A stretch of 16,784 nucleotides of DNA from JAPHTQ01 sp051747405 (GTDB taxonomy: Bacteria; Pseudomonadota; Gammaproteobacteria; Thiohalomonadales; Thiohalomonadaceae): the NCBI GenBank assembly GCA_051747405.1, contig JBNJGC010000043.1, positions 1 to 16,784 of the forward strand, read 5' to 3'. Within the stretch, counting starts at the first letter, position 1; every line of letters begins with the position of its first letter. Shown in pieces: positions 1-7,844 of this stretch. Under the pieces are notes generated by a model. The model was not told the origin of the DNA. It worked only from the letters and a program-made list of their open reading frames with translations, and ran no database searches. Position numbers and translations under genes: made by a program.

Positions 1-1
1 T

Positions 2-1039
<1,038 letters not shown>

Positions 1040-1061
1040 AAAGCGACAATCGGGGAGAGAC

Positions 1062-1100
1062 GGGCCCGGATAACCGCAGGTTGTCCGGGCCTGTTATTAT
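1062..1100 (+). terminator. Hairpin with T-rich tail after eno
   Basis: Bases 1063-1073 pair with 1081-1091 over 11 base pairs, including one G-T wobble. The loop is 7 bases (1074-1080) and the stem begins with a GGCCCGGA run. The tail (1092-1100, TGTTATTAT) is T-rich but interrupted, so this may be a partial terminator or attenuator between eno and ftsB rather than a full stop. It ends just before the ftsB ribosome binding site. Confidence 0.55.
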
Positions 1101-1109
1101 CAGGAATCT

Positions 1110-1382
1110 ATGAAATGGCTCGCCACACTTCTGCTGCTCCTGCTGCTGGTACTGCAATACCAATTGTGGTTCGGTAACAATGGACTGCTACGCCTCTGGC
1201 AACTGGAGCAGCGGGTGGCGGTACAGGAGGCACAAAACCGCAAACTCGACGAGCGTAACAAGGCCCTCGAGGCGGAGGTGCGCGACCTGAAAAAGGGCCT
1301 GGAAGCGCTCGAAGAGCGCGCCCGCGCCGACCTTGGCATGATCAAAAAAGACGAAACCTTCTTCCAGGTTGTGGAAGAGTAG
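1110..1382 (+). CDS. ftsB: Cell division protein FtsB
   Basis: FtsB is a bitopic inner-membrane protein that forms the FtsQLB complex of the divisome. The 90-residue product has the family architecture: a very short cytoplasmic N-terminus, one leucine-rich transmembrane helix (about residues 3-20), then a periplasmic coiled coil rich in charged heptads (about 28-72) ending with the conserved ARADLGMIKKDETFF region seen in FtsB. Length is close to the E. coli protein (103). An AGGA precedes the ATG by a normal distance. Position between eno and ispD matches the usual gammaproteobacterial order. The product alone would be hard to assign, but topology plus context make the call firm. Confidence 0.93.
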   Translation: MKWLATLLLLLLLVLQYQLWFGNNGLLRLWQLEQRVAVQEAQNRKLDERNKALEAEVRDLKKGLEALEERARADLGMIKKDETFFQVVEE

Positions 1383-1570
1383 TAAAAGGTTGCAACGCAG
1401 AGGACGCGGAGTACGCAGAGGTTATCAATGTATGAGCGATTTGTGTTCGGGTATGGCATGAGTCGTTTGTTGTTGAGCTGTTCCGATGCGCAAATAGTGT
1501 GAAGGGTTAGATTTAATATCTGTTAGTCTTTCTTTGCGTCCTCTGCGTCCTCTGCGTTGAAATGTTTTAA
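1383..1570. repeat. Inverted-repeat element A (ftsB/ispD)
   Basis: The left arm (1393-1421) and the reverse complement of the right arm (1531-1559) match at 25 of 29 positions. Each arm is three 9-base units of the form CGCAGAGGA, CGCGGAGTA or similar. Imperfect pairing continues outward: TAAAA..TT at 1384-1392 mirrors AA..TTTTA at 1560-1568. The core (1422-1530) is AT-richer than the genes and has no convincing ORF. The element fills the whole gap, starting right after the ftsB stop and ending about 9 bases before the ispD ATG. Related elements occur at 2282, 12311 and 15467. Confidence 0.85.
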
Positions 1571-1578
1571 TTATAATT

Positions 1579-2283
1579 ATGGCTAACAAACAGAACTTTT
1601 GGGCGGTGATCCCGGCGGCGGGGGTCGGCAGGCGGATGCAGGCGGATCGGCCGAAGCAGTATCTCGAGCTGCACGGTCGCACGGTGCTGGAGCATACCCT
1701 GGGGCGTTTTCTCGACCATCCGCGGCTCTCCGGCGTGGTGGTCGCCGTCAGCGACGGTGACCCCTACTGGCAACAGCTGGCTATCAGCCACCCAAAGCTG
1801 CTGAGCGCCTCCGGTGGTGAAGAGCGTTGCCACTCGGTACTCAACGCCCTGCAGCTGCTGCAACAGCGCGCAGCCGCCAATGACTGGGTGCTGGTGCACG
1901 ATGCGGCCCGCCCCTGCTTGCGGCGTGAGGATCTCGACCACCTTATCGGTGCGCTACAGGAGCACCCTGTGGGCGGTCTGCTGGGCCTGCCGGTGGCCGA
2001 TACCGTGAAGCGTACTGACGCAGATGACGGTGTTATTGAAACCGTCCCGCGTGAGCACCTGTGGCGGGCGCTGACACCGCAGATGTTTCGCCTGGGTGAA
2101 CTGCTGCAGGCGCTACAGTCGGCACTGGCTAATGACCAACTGGTCACCGACGAGGCCACGGCGATGGAACTGGCCGGCAAGGCGCCCAAGATGATCGAAG
2201 GCCACGGCGACAACATCAAAATCACCCGCCCCCAGGACCTCATGCTTGCTGAATTATATTTAACACAACAGATAAGAGATTAA
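1579..2283 (+). CDS. ispD: 2-C-methyl-D-erythritol 4-phosphate cytidylyltransferase
   Basis: IspD transfers CMP from CTP to 2-C-methyl-D-erythritol 4-phosphate in the MEP (non-mevalonate) isoprenoid pathway. The 234-residue protein starts with the nucleotide-binding loop PAAGVGRRM (residues 12-20, Arg19), followed by PKQYLE (Lys26), GGEERCHSV (79-87), VHDAARPC (106-113), LTPQMF, TDEATAMEL and the C-terminal NIKITRPQDL (Lys214). All are expected active-site segments. The ATG is the only sensible start because conserved sequence begins within ten residues, yet no Shine-Dalgarno is visible: the upstream bases are an AT-rich run next to repeat element A. The stop codon TAA forms the first bases of the next repeat element. 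ispF follows after that element. Confidence 0.97.
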   Translation: MANKQNFWAVIPAAGVGRRMQADRPKQYLELHGRTVLEHTLGRFLDHPRLSGVVVAVSDGDPYWQQLAISHPKLLSASGGEERCHSVLNALQLLQQRAAANDWVLVHDAARPCLRREDLDHLIGALQEHPVGGLLGLPVADTVKRTDADDGVIETVPREHLWRALTPQMFRLGELLQALQSALANDQLVTDEATAMELAGKAPKMIEGHGDNIKITRPQDLMLAELYLTQQIRD

Positions 2284-2291
2284 CGCAAAGG

Positions 2292-2341
2292 ACCGCTCAA
2301 TGGCATCCTGCCATCGCGGCACTAGTGCATCCATGCACGTC
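2292..2341. repeat. Three-dyad cassette nested in element B
   Basis: Three small dyads stand in a row: ATGGCA-TCC-TGCCAT (2300-2314), the perfect palindrome GCACTAGTGC (2319-2328), and GTGCAT-CC-ATGCAC (2325-2338), which overlaps the second. The first and third share the apex GCATCC. The block interrupts the otherwise regular CGCAAAGG units of the left arm, so it looks like a separate insertion or a palindromic REP-like unit. I do not recognise it as a named family with certainty. Confidence 0.6.
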
Positions 2342-2361
2342 GCGCAAAGACGCGAAGGACG

Positions 2362-2460
2362 CAAAGGGTTCGTCTGTTATCTTCACAGCGGCAGAGCGAT
2401 GACGGGTGTTTAACGAGTATTTATTTTTCTTTGCGACCTCTGCGCCTTTGCGCCTTTGCG
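2362..2460 (+). repeat. First copy of a 99-base exact direct repeat flanking the N gap
   Basis: Bases 2362-2460 are identical to 2561-2659, an offset of 199. The copy ends exactly at the start of the Ns, after two CCTTTGCG units. It probably represents the end of a contig. Confidence 0.95.
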
Positions 2461-2560
2461 NNNNNNNNNNNNNNNNNNNNNNNNNNNNNNNNNNNNNNNN
2501 NNNNNNNNNNNNNNNNNNNNNNNNNNNNNNNNNNNNNNNNNNNNNNNNNNNNNNNNNNNN
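2461..2560. other. Assembly gap of 100 Ns
   Basis: Exactly 100 undetermined bases, the customary placeholder length for a gap of unknown size. Reading frames across it are meaningless. The flanking sequence is duplicated (see the findings). Confidence 0.99.
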
Positions 2561-2659
2561 CAAAGGGTTCGTCTGTTATCTTCACAGCGGCAGAGCGATG
2601 ACGGGTGTTTAACGAGTATTTATTTTTCTTTGCGACCTCTGCGCCTTTGCGCCTTTGCG
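2561..2659 (+). repeat. Second copy of the 99-base exact direct repeat
   Basis: Identical to 2362-2460. It starts directly after the Ns, partway through a CGCAAAGG unit of the element's left arm, as expected for a contig that begins inside the repeat. Confidence 0.95.
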
Positions 2660-2675
2660 CCTTTGCGCCTTTGCG
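2644..2675. repeat. Perfect octamer array (CCTTTGCG) x4
   Basis: Four uninterrupted head-to-tail copies of CCTTTGCG form the distal part of element B's right arm. The other contig end (2445-2460) shows two copies before the gap. The unit is the reverse complement of CGCAAAGG, the 8-base form of the arm unit used across the family. Confidence 0.93.
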
Positions 2676-2700
2676 TTGAAAGGTTTTTTTAGGAGTAAGC

Positions 2701-3174
2701 ATGCGAATCGGACACGGTTACGATGTACACGCCTTCACCGCCGGTGATCACATTATGCTCGGTGGTGTGCGTATTCCCCACAGCCACGCCTTCGCCGCCC
2801 ACTCGGACGGGGATGTGTTGATCCATGCGTTGTGCGATGCACTGCTGGGCGCCTTGGGGCTGGGGGATATCGGCAGGCACTTTCCCGATACCAGCGCGGA
2901 GTTTGAAAACATCGACAGTCGGGTGTTGTTGCGACAGGTGATGGGACTGGTGCGGGAGAACGGTTATCAGCTCGGCAATGCGGATATGACCATCATCGCT
3001 CAGGCGCCCAAGCTGTCACCCCATATCGACGCCATGCGCCACTTTCTCGCCCAAGACATGCAGGCTGAGGTGACGCAGGTGAATGTCAAGGCGACCACCA
3101 CAGAGACGCTCGGTTTTGCCGGGCGCAGAGAGGGGATCGCCGCCCATGCGGTGGTGCTGCTGAATGATGAGTGA
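2701..3174 (+). CDS. ispF: 2-C-methyl-D-erythritol 2,4-cyclodiphosphate synthase
   Basis: IspF cyclises 4-diphosphocytidyl-2-C-methyl-D-erythritol 2-phosphate, releasing CMP, in the MEP pathway; the enzyme is a homotrimer with metal at subunit interfaces. At 157 residues it has the usual length. Metal-binding residues are at the same positions as in E. coli: Asp8 and His10 in GYDVHAF, and His42 in DVLIHALCDALLGA. The HSDGD and FPDT loops and the C-terminal VKATTTETLGFAGRREGIA signature are present. AGGAG lies 5 bases upstream of the ATG, immediately after the poly-T end of repeat element B. The stop overlaps the truD start by 11 bases, indicating translational coupling. Confidence 0.98.
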   Translation: MRIGHGYDVHAFTAGDHIMLGGVRIPHSHAFAAHSDGDVLIHALCDALLGALGLGDIGRHFPDTSAEFENIDSRVLLRQVMGLVRENGYQLGNADMTIIAQAPKLSPHIDAMRHFLAQDMQAEVTQVNVKATTTETLGFAGRREGIAAHAVVLLNDE

Positions 3175-4189
3175 GTGGGCGTGGGCCCTGGGTCGACCAG
3201 AGTGCCACGGGACGATCCGCAGCGTCGCCGAAGACTTTATCGTCGATGAGCGTCTGGGTTTCTCGCCGGAGGGCGAAGGGAATCACGCTCTGCTGCATGT
3301 TCGTAAGCGTGGTTGTAACACCGAGTGGGTGGCGCGGCAGCTGGCGGAGCTTGCCGGTGTGCCCCTGAGTGAGGTCGGTTACGCTGGACTCAAGGATCGA
3401 CACGCCGTGACCAGCCAATTTTTCACCGTCCACCTCAGCGGCGTCGCGGAGCCCGATTGGCAGCGGCTCGATAGCGACGCCCTGACCATCCTCGAGGTGG
3501 ATCGCCACCGGCGCAAGCTGCGCCGCGGTAGACTCCGTGCCAACCATTTCTGCCTGACGGTGCGCCATCTCCATGGTCGTTGTGAGGCGTTGGAGCGGCG
3601 TCTGCAGGCGGTTGCCGCCCGGGGGGTGCCCAACTACTTCGGTGAGCAGCGTTTCGGCCACCACGGCGATAATCTGGAGCGGGCGCGGGCGATCTTTCGC
3701 GGCCAGTTGCAGGAGCGTGATCGCCACAAGCGCGGACTCTACCTCTCCGCCGCCCGCTCCTGGCTGTTTAATCGGGTACTCTCTGCGCGGGTGGAGCAGG
3801 GGAGCTGGAATCGGGCGCTGCCCGGTGAGTCGCTGATCAGCAACGGCACCAGCAGCGCCTTTAGCGTGCGGCTGCTCAGTAGTGAAATCGAGCGCAAGGT
3901 CGAGCAGGGGGAGCTCCATCCCAGCGGGCCGCTATGGGGCCGTGGGCAACCCTCCAGCCTGGCGCAGGCGCGTGAGTGTGAGCGCGAGGCCTTGCAGGCT
4001 GAGGCGGAGTTGAAGCAGGGGCTGGAGGCGACCGGCATGGAGCAGGCGCGACGCCCGCTGCGTCTGCCGGTTGAGGCGTTTTCGTGGGAGTGGCCGGAGG
4101 AGGGGGTGTTACGTCTCAGCTTTTCGCTACAGGCCGGCGGCTACGCCACCAGTGTATTGCGGGAGCTGATTAGGGTCGACAACGCCTAA
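3164..4189 (+). CDS. truD: tRNA pseudouridine(13) synthase TruD
   Basis: TruD converts uridine 13 of tRNA-Glu to pseudouridine. The 341-residue product matches the family length. It contains the catalytic-aspartate motif GYAGLKDRHAVTSQ (Asp79), the NHF segment (RANHFCLTVRH, about 125-135) and VPNYFGEQRFG, which lies next to the TruD-specific insertion domain. The C-terminus ends in LQAGGYATSVLRELIR, typical of the family. The start is one of two adjacent ATGs inside the end of ispF (3164 or 3167). In related bacteria surE follows directly; here the gene converges on a chemoreceptor gene, with a 65-base gap in which I see no convincing terminator. Confidence 0.97.
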   Translation: MMSEWAWALGRPECHGTIRSVAEDFIVDERLGFSPEGEGNHALLHVRKRGCNTEWVARQLAELAGVPLSEVGYAGLKDRHAVTSQFFTVHLSGVAEPDWQRLDSDALTILEVDRHRRKLRRGRLRANHFCLTVRHLHGRCEALERRLQAVAARGVPNYFGEQRFGHHGDNLERARAIFRGQLQERDRHKRGLYLSAARSWLFNRVLSARVEQGSWNRALPGESLISNGTSSAFSVRLLSSEIERKVEQGELHPSGPLWGRGQPSSLAQARECEREALQAEAELKQGLEATGMEQARRPLRLPVEAFSWEWPEEGVLRLSFSLQAGGYATSVLRELIRVDNA

Positions 4190-4254
4190 TCAGTCCCTGT
4201 TAGCGGCCTGCCCAGCGGATCATACTGGCGCTGTGGTGAACACATTCCCAAGCC

Positions 4255-5820
4255 TTAGAAGTACTGGATGAGCTGCCTCAGGTCGCTCGCCAGGCCGGAC
4301 ATGTCGCGCGCGGCCCGCTCCATCTCACCCGAGGTCTCGGCGGTGTGCTCCGCAGAGGAGCGAATGGTGGTGATGCTGCGGCTGACCTCGTCGGCGACGG
4401 AGCTCTGCTCCTCCACCGCGGTGGCGATCTGTGCGCTCATGTCGGAGATGACGTTCACCGCGTCGGTGATGCTCTGCAGTGAGTTGGCGGCCTGACCGGC
4501 CTGCTCCACGCTCGCGCTGCTGCGCTCTTTGCTGGCGTCCATCACCGATACGGCTTTGTAGGCGGCGTTTTGCAGCTTGTCGATCATCTCGCGGATCTCC
4601 TGGGTGGCGCTCTGGCTGCGGGAGGCGAGGGTGCGCACCTCGTCAGCCACCACGGCAAAGCCCCGACCCTGTTCGCCGGCGCGCGCCGCCTCGATGGCGG
4701 CGTTGAGGGCGAGTAGGTTGGTCTGCTCGGCGATACCGCCGATCACCTCGAGCACGGTGGTGATCTCGTCGCTATCCTTGCGCAGCTGCTCGATCACCTC
4801 TCCGGCCTCGCTGATCTCCTTGGCCAGCTCCCCGATCGCTTCGGCAGTGGTATTCACCACCGCCATGCCCGATTCGGCTTCGGTGCGGGCTGAAGTGGCC
4901 GCATCGGCAGCCTGTGAGGCGTTGTTGGCCACCTCCTGGATGCTAGCCGACATCTCGTTGACTGCGGTGGCGACCTGATCGGTCTCCGCCTGCTGCTGCT
5001 GGATGTCGCTGTTGGTCTCCTCCACGGTGGTGGCCAGGGTTTCAGCGTTGCGAGTGAGAGTGACGGAGGAGTCGCTGACCCGACCGAGGATGGCGCCCAT
5101 CTCGGAGTCCTGCATCTTCATCGCCAGCTGTAGCTGTCCGGCCTCGTCGGTGCGACCGGTGTAGATGTACTGCATCAGCGGGTTGTCGACCTTCTCTCGT
5201 GCCTTCCCTACCGCGCGCCCAATCGGCCCCATGAACAGCGCGGTGAGGCCGTAGCCCAGCGCCAGGGTGATGATTGCACCGATAAGCAGTGGGAGCGAGG
5301 CCACTCCCTGGCTGAGGGCGATGCCCAGCAGGGGCAGTAGAGCGATCAGATAGCCCAGGATAAGCTTGGTCTTGATGCCCAGGGTGGGAGTGCGCAGCGC
5401 CCGCGGCATCTTGCCGGCGTTGATCTGTTGATAGACGGCGCTGGCACGGTCGACGTGTTCCCGGGAGGGTTTGGTGCGCACGCTCTGGTACTCGACGATC
5501 TTGCCATCTTCCATGATGGGGGTGACGAAGGCATCGACCCAGTAGTGATCGCCGTTCTTGCAGCGGTTTTTGACCATCCCCATCCAGCTGTGGCCGGACT
5601 TGACCGTCTCCCACAGGTCGGCGAATGCCGCCGGCGGCATGTCGGGGTGGCGCACCACGTTGTGGTTCTTACCGCGCAGTTCTTCATCGGTGAAACCGGC
5701 GACCTCGTTGAAGTCGTCGTTGGTGTAGGTGATGATCCCTTTGGGGTTGGTGGTGGAGAGGATGTTGTAGCTCTCCGGATAGTCGCGTTCCACCCCGGTG
5801 ATCGGAAAATTCTTTTTCAT
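4255..5820 (-). CDS. Aer-like PAS chemoreceptor (energy/aerotaxis)
   Basis: A 521-residue membrane-anchored chemoreceptor without a periplasmic domain, built like E. coli Aer. An N-terminal PAS domain (about 12-120) carries VVRHPDMPPAAFADLW; Arg57, His58 and Asp60 fall at the positions that bind FAD in Aer. A hydrophobic hairpin (about 152-196) anchors it, then a HAMP-like linker (to about 250) and a signalling domain with the highly conserved tip EQTNLLALNAAIEAARAGEQ (365-384). There is no CheR-tethering pentapeptide at the C-terminus. By family, it senses redox state through FAD and signals to CheA/CheW. GGAGG precedes the ATG with an 11-base gap. It lies 107 bases downstream of another receptor gene and may be co-transcribed with it. 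FAD binding is inferred. Confidence 0.9.
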   Translation of the reverse strand: MKKNFPITGVERDYPESYNILSTTNPKGIITYTNDDFNEVAGFTDEELRGKNHNVVRHPDMPPAAFADLWETVKSGHSWMGMVKNRCKNGDHYWVDAFVTPIMEDGKIVEYQSVRTKPSREHVDRASAVYQQINAGKMPRALRTPTLGIKTKLILGYLIALLPLLGIALSQGVASLPLLIGAIITLALGYGLTALFMGPIGRAVGKAREKVDNPLMQYIYTGRTDEAGQLQLAMKMQDSEMGAILGRVSDSSVTLTRNAETLATTVEETNSDIQQQQAETDQVATAVNEMSASIQEVANNASQAADAATSARTEAESGMAVVNTTAEAIGELAKEISEAGEVIEQLRKDSDEITTVLEVIGGIAEQTNLLALNAAIEAARAGEQGRGFAVVADEVRTLASRSQSATQEIREMIDKLQNAAYKAVSVMDASKERSSASVEQAGQAANSLQSITDAVNVISDMSAQIATAVEEQSSVADEVSRSITTIRSSAEHTAETSGEMERAARDMSGLASDLRQLIQYF

Positions 5821-5927
5821 CGCTGCTTAACCCTCCAGGCTGATGCCTGACCTTTTATACGTTCCTGTTGTATTGTCCGTGTTGCAGTGATAGCCCACCC
5901 ATCCTTATCACCGCCCGAGTTACGGCG

Positions 5928-7556
5928 TCAAGATATTTTGAAGCTGGCCACCAGTGACCCGAGCCGCTTGGAGACCCCCTCCAGGCTGCCGTTGGCCTCG
6001 TCGATGCGTTTGCTCCCCTCGGAGGAGTACTCGGCGATCTCGCTGATGTTCATGATGTTGCGGTTGATCTCTTCGGTCACGCCGCGCTGCTGTTCGGAGG
6101 CGTCGGCGATCTGTGCATTCATCTGGGTGATCTGGCTGACCGCCGTGGTGATCGCCTCCAGGGAGCTGCCCGCCTCGGCGGAGCGTTCGGTACTGGCGTT
6201 GGCCTGTTGGCGGCTGCGCTCCATCACCGTGACCGCATCGCGTGAGCCCGTCTGCAGGCGGTCGATCATCGCCTCGATCTCCTCGGTCGACTTTTGTGTG
6301 CGGATCGCCAGTGCCCGCACTTCGTCGGCCACGACGGCGAAGCCTCGCCCCTGTTCCCCGGCGCGCGCCGCCTCGATGGCGGCATTGAGCGCCAGCAGGT
6401 TGGTCTGCTCCGAGATCCCCTTGATGACATCCAGTACCCCGCCGATCTGTTCGCTCTCCTGCTCCAGGCCGTGAATGGTCTTGGCCGCACTCTCCATCTC
6501 CCGGGCCAGGGTATCGATATCCTCGATGGTGTCACTGACGATGCGGCGCCCCTGCTGGGCGGCATCTTCGGCGCTGTTGGCCGAGTCGGCGGCGATGCCG
6601 GCGTTGGCGGCCACCTCCTGCATAGTGGTGGTCATTTGATTGATGGCCGTGGCCACCTGCTCGGTCTCGTGCAGTTGCTGTTCGACCCCGCGGCGGGTGA
6701 TCTCGATCACCTCGCTCAATTGAGTCACCGAGTCGTTCAGATCCCCGCTGGAGTGACTTAACTCGGTGATGATCTCCTGCATCGCGCTGCGGATCGTCTC
6801 GGCGCTTTCGGCGATATCGCCGAGCTCATCATTGGTGCAGCGCCGGATCTTGCCGCTAAAGTCCCGCGCGGCCATCTGTTGCAGCTTTTGTGACAGCTCA
6901 CGGGAGGGGACCAGCACCTGTTTTTGCAGGTAGACCAGGAAGGTGATGAAGGCGAAGGCCACGGCAAAGGCCATAAAGATAAGCCCGGCGATGAGATCGC
7001 TGCGGGCGTAGGTCACGGCGTGTTCGGTCCGCGCTTCCGCCTGTGTGGCGATGAGCGCGGCGGTCTCGTCCAGCATGCGGGTCGGTGTGCGATCGATACC
7101 GCTTACAGCGCGGTCGCCAACGGTGCTGTCGAAGCCGCTCCGGCGGAAGGCTTCGAGACCGGCGCGGTACTCCTCTCCCATCGCCTTGTGGGCATCACGA
7201 AAGCGCTGCAGCCGCTGGCGCACCTCCCCCTCGGGGAGCATGCCGAGAATCTGCTGGGCCCGCTGCTGGATGCGCCTCTCATGGTGCTCAAATTGCCCCC
7301 AATACTTCTCCAGCTGGGCGGGATCGCTCCCGCGCAGGAGGACGTTCTTCCACTCCTGGACCTGCTTTTTGAAGTCGGAGAGCAGGTGCAAGGTGGCCCG
7401 TTCGGCGGCGACCTCTGTCTCCAGCAGCCCCTGAAAGCGTTGCAGGCTCTGGTCCGCACCCCAGAAACCGTAGAGGGCCGACAGCAGTACCAGCGTGGTG
7501 CCGGTACCGGTGATGGCCATCAACTTGTTGCGAATACTGGAAAAAAAACGCTGCAT
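5928..7556 (-). CDS. Transmembrane methyl-accepting chemotaxis protein
   Basis: A 542-residue classical chemoreceptor. TM1 is about 11-33, a helical periplasmic sensor region about 34-186, TM2 about 187-210, a HAMP domain about 211-264 (starting at the VLVPSREL proline motif), and a cytoplasmic signalling domain with the tip EQTNLLALNAAIEAARAGEQ at 383-402. The sensor is a four-helix-type bundle by length and predicted helicity; it includes QVQEWKNVLLRGSDP, a segment I associate with a recurring group of gammaproteobacterial receptors. The ligand cannot be told. No C-terminal CheR pentapeptide is seen. A good match to a FliA promoter lies about 60 bases upstream. The gene reads toward the Aer-like receptor, suggesting a two-gene unit. 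Confidence 0.93.
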   Translation of the reverse strand: MQRFFSSIRNKLMAITGTGTTLVLLSALYGFWGADQSLQRFQGLLETEVAAERATLHLLSDFKKQVQEWKNVLLRGSDPAQLEKYWGQFEHHERRIQQRAQQILGMLPEGEVRQRLQRFRDAHKAMGEEYRAGLEAFRRSGFDSTVGDRAVSGIDRTPTRMLDETAALIATQAEARTEHAVTYARSDLIAGLIFMAFAVAFAFITFLVYLQKQVLVPSRELSQKLQQMAARDFSGKIRRCTNDELGDIAESAETIRSAMQEIITELSHSSGDLNDSVTQLSEVIEITRRGVEQQLHETEQVATAINQMTTTMQEVAANAGIAADSANSAEDAAQQGRRIVSDTIEDIDTLAREMESAAKTIHGLEQESEQIGGVLDVIKGISEQTNLLALNAAIEAARAGEQGRGFAVVADEVRALAIRTQKSTEEIEAMIDRLQTGSRDAVTVMERSRQQANASTERSAEAGSSLEAITTAVSQITQMNAQIADASEQQRGVTEEINRNIMNISEIAEYSSEGSKRIDEANGSLEGVSKRLGSLVASFKIS

Positions 7557-7618
7557 GTTGCGTGTTCCCCGGGTGTGGTTAACCTATAAAAAGCCCCGGA
7601 CAGGTGCTCTGTCGAGGG

Positions 7619-7645
7619 TTATCGGCGCAAAGTGCTCAAAGCTTG
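7619..7645 (-). promoter_or_regulatory. Predicted sigma-28 (FliA) promoter for the chemoreceptor gene
   Basis: On the minus strand GCCGATAA (7626 down to 7619) is a perfect match to the FliA -10 consensus. Eleven bases upstream lies CAAGCTTT (7645 down to 7638), matching 5 of 8 of the consensus TAAAGTTT. The 11-base spacing is canonical. The start codon at 7556 lies about 60 bases downstream. Placement before a chemotaxis receptor fits the known flagellar regulon. Confidence 0.7.
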
Positions 7646-7844
7646 AATTGTGCCATCAGATTTTGCAGTGCGTGGGCCCAGTGCGACAACTCCCCACTGG
7701 TGCAGGAGCTTTGGCCGGCACTTTCGCAGCTTAATAACCACGTTGCGGGCCAGTTGTGTAGTATTGGTACTGGCACGCCGGGTGAAAAGTGGAGTTTGTC
7801 CTACATTACGCCACGGGCGGTGGGGCGATGGTCAGTCGGGGCGT
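7646..7844. other. Gap between smrA-like gene and FliA promoter
   Basis: About 200 bases between the 3' end of the Smr-domain gene and the receptor promoter. I see no supported gene. A plus-strand ORF crossing it lacks recognisable features and overlaps the Smr gene antisense. No strong terminator hairpin with a T tract was found. Confidence 0.5.

Larger units (their letters stand above)
2282..2690. repeat. Inverted-repeat element B with nested insert and assembly gap (ispD/ispF)
   Basis: This covers the 417-base gene-free stretch between ispD and ispF. The left end AACGCAAAGG overlaps the ispD stop. After a ~50-base insert (2292-2341) the left arm resumes with CGCAAAGA, CGCGAAGGA and CGCAAAGGG units to about 2368. 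The core (2369-2430) is followed by the right arm of CTTTGCG-type units. The sequence then breaks into 100 Ns and restarts inside the left arm at 2561, repeating 99 bases exactly. The right end (GCGTTGAAAGG then seven Ts, 2673-2690) resembles the ends of the other copies. Without the gap this would be a single inverted repeat of about 210 bases. No gene is seen inside. Confidence 0.82.

Noticed and set aside
2292..2341. Nested dyads as an integron attC site or a tRNA remnant
   Set aside because: No attC core site sequences (GTTRRRY type), no integrase or cassette gene, and no tRNA arms.
2644..2675. Short tandem repeats suggesting a CRISPR array
   Set aside because: Units are 8 bases with no spacers and there are no cas genes; this is an octamer array within an inverted repeat.
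2297..2702. Several ORFs crossing the N gap with APLRLCAFAPLRLC-like or KAQRRKGAEVAKK-like translations
   Set aside because: They run through undetermined bases and consist of translated repeat units; no gene is supported.
3086..3919. 277-residue minus-strand frame opposite ispF and truD
   Set aside because: Fully antisense to well-supported genes, with no recognisable domain; GC-rich shadow frame.
4190..4254. Terminator between convergent truD and the Aer-like gene
   Set aside because: Only a five-base CAGCG/CGCTG stem with an 11-base loop and no T tract was seen.
5890..5930. FliA-like promoter before the Aer-like gene (GGTGATAA on the minus strand)
   Set aside because: The -10 matches only 6 of 8 and the -35 at 11 bases is unrelated to the consensus.
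6924..7589. 221-residue plus-strand frame opposite the chemoreceptor
   Set aside because: Antisense shadow; the minus-strand frame has transmembrane, HAMP and signalling domains.
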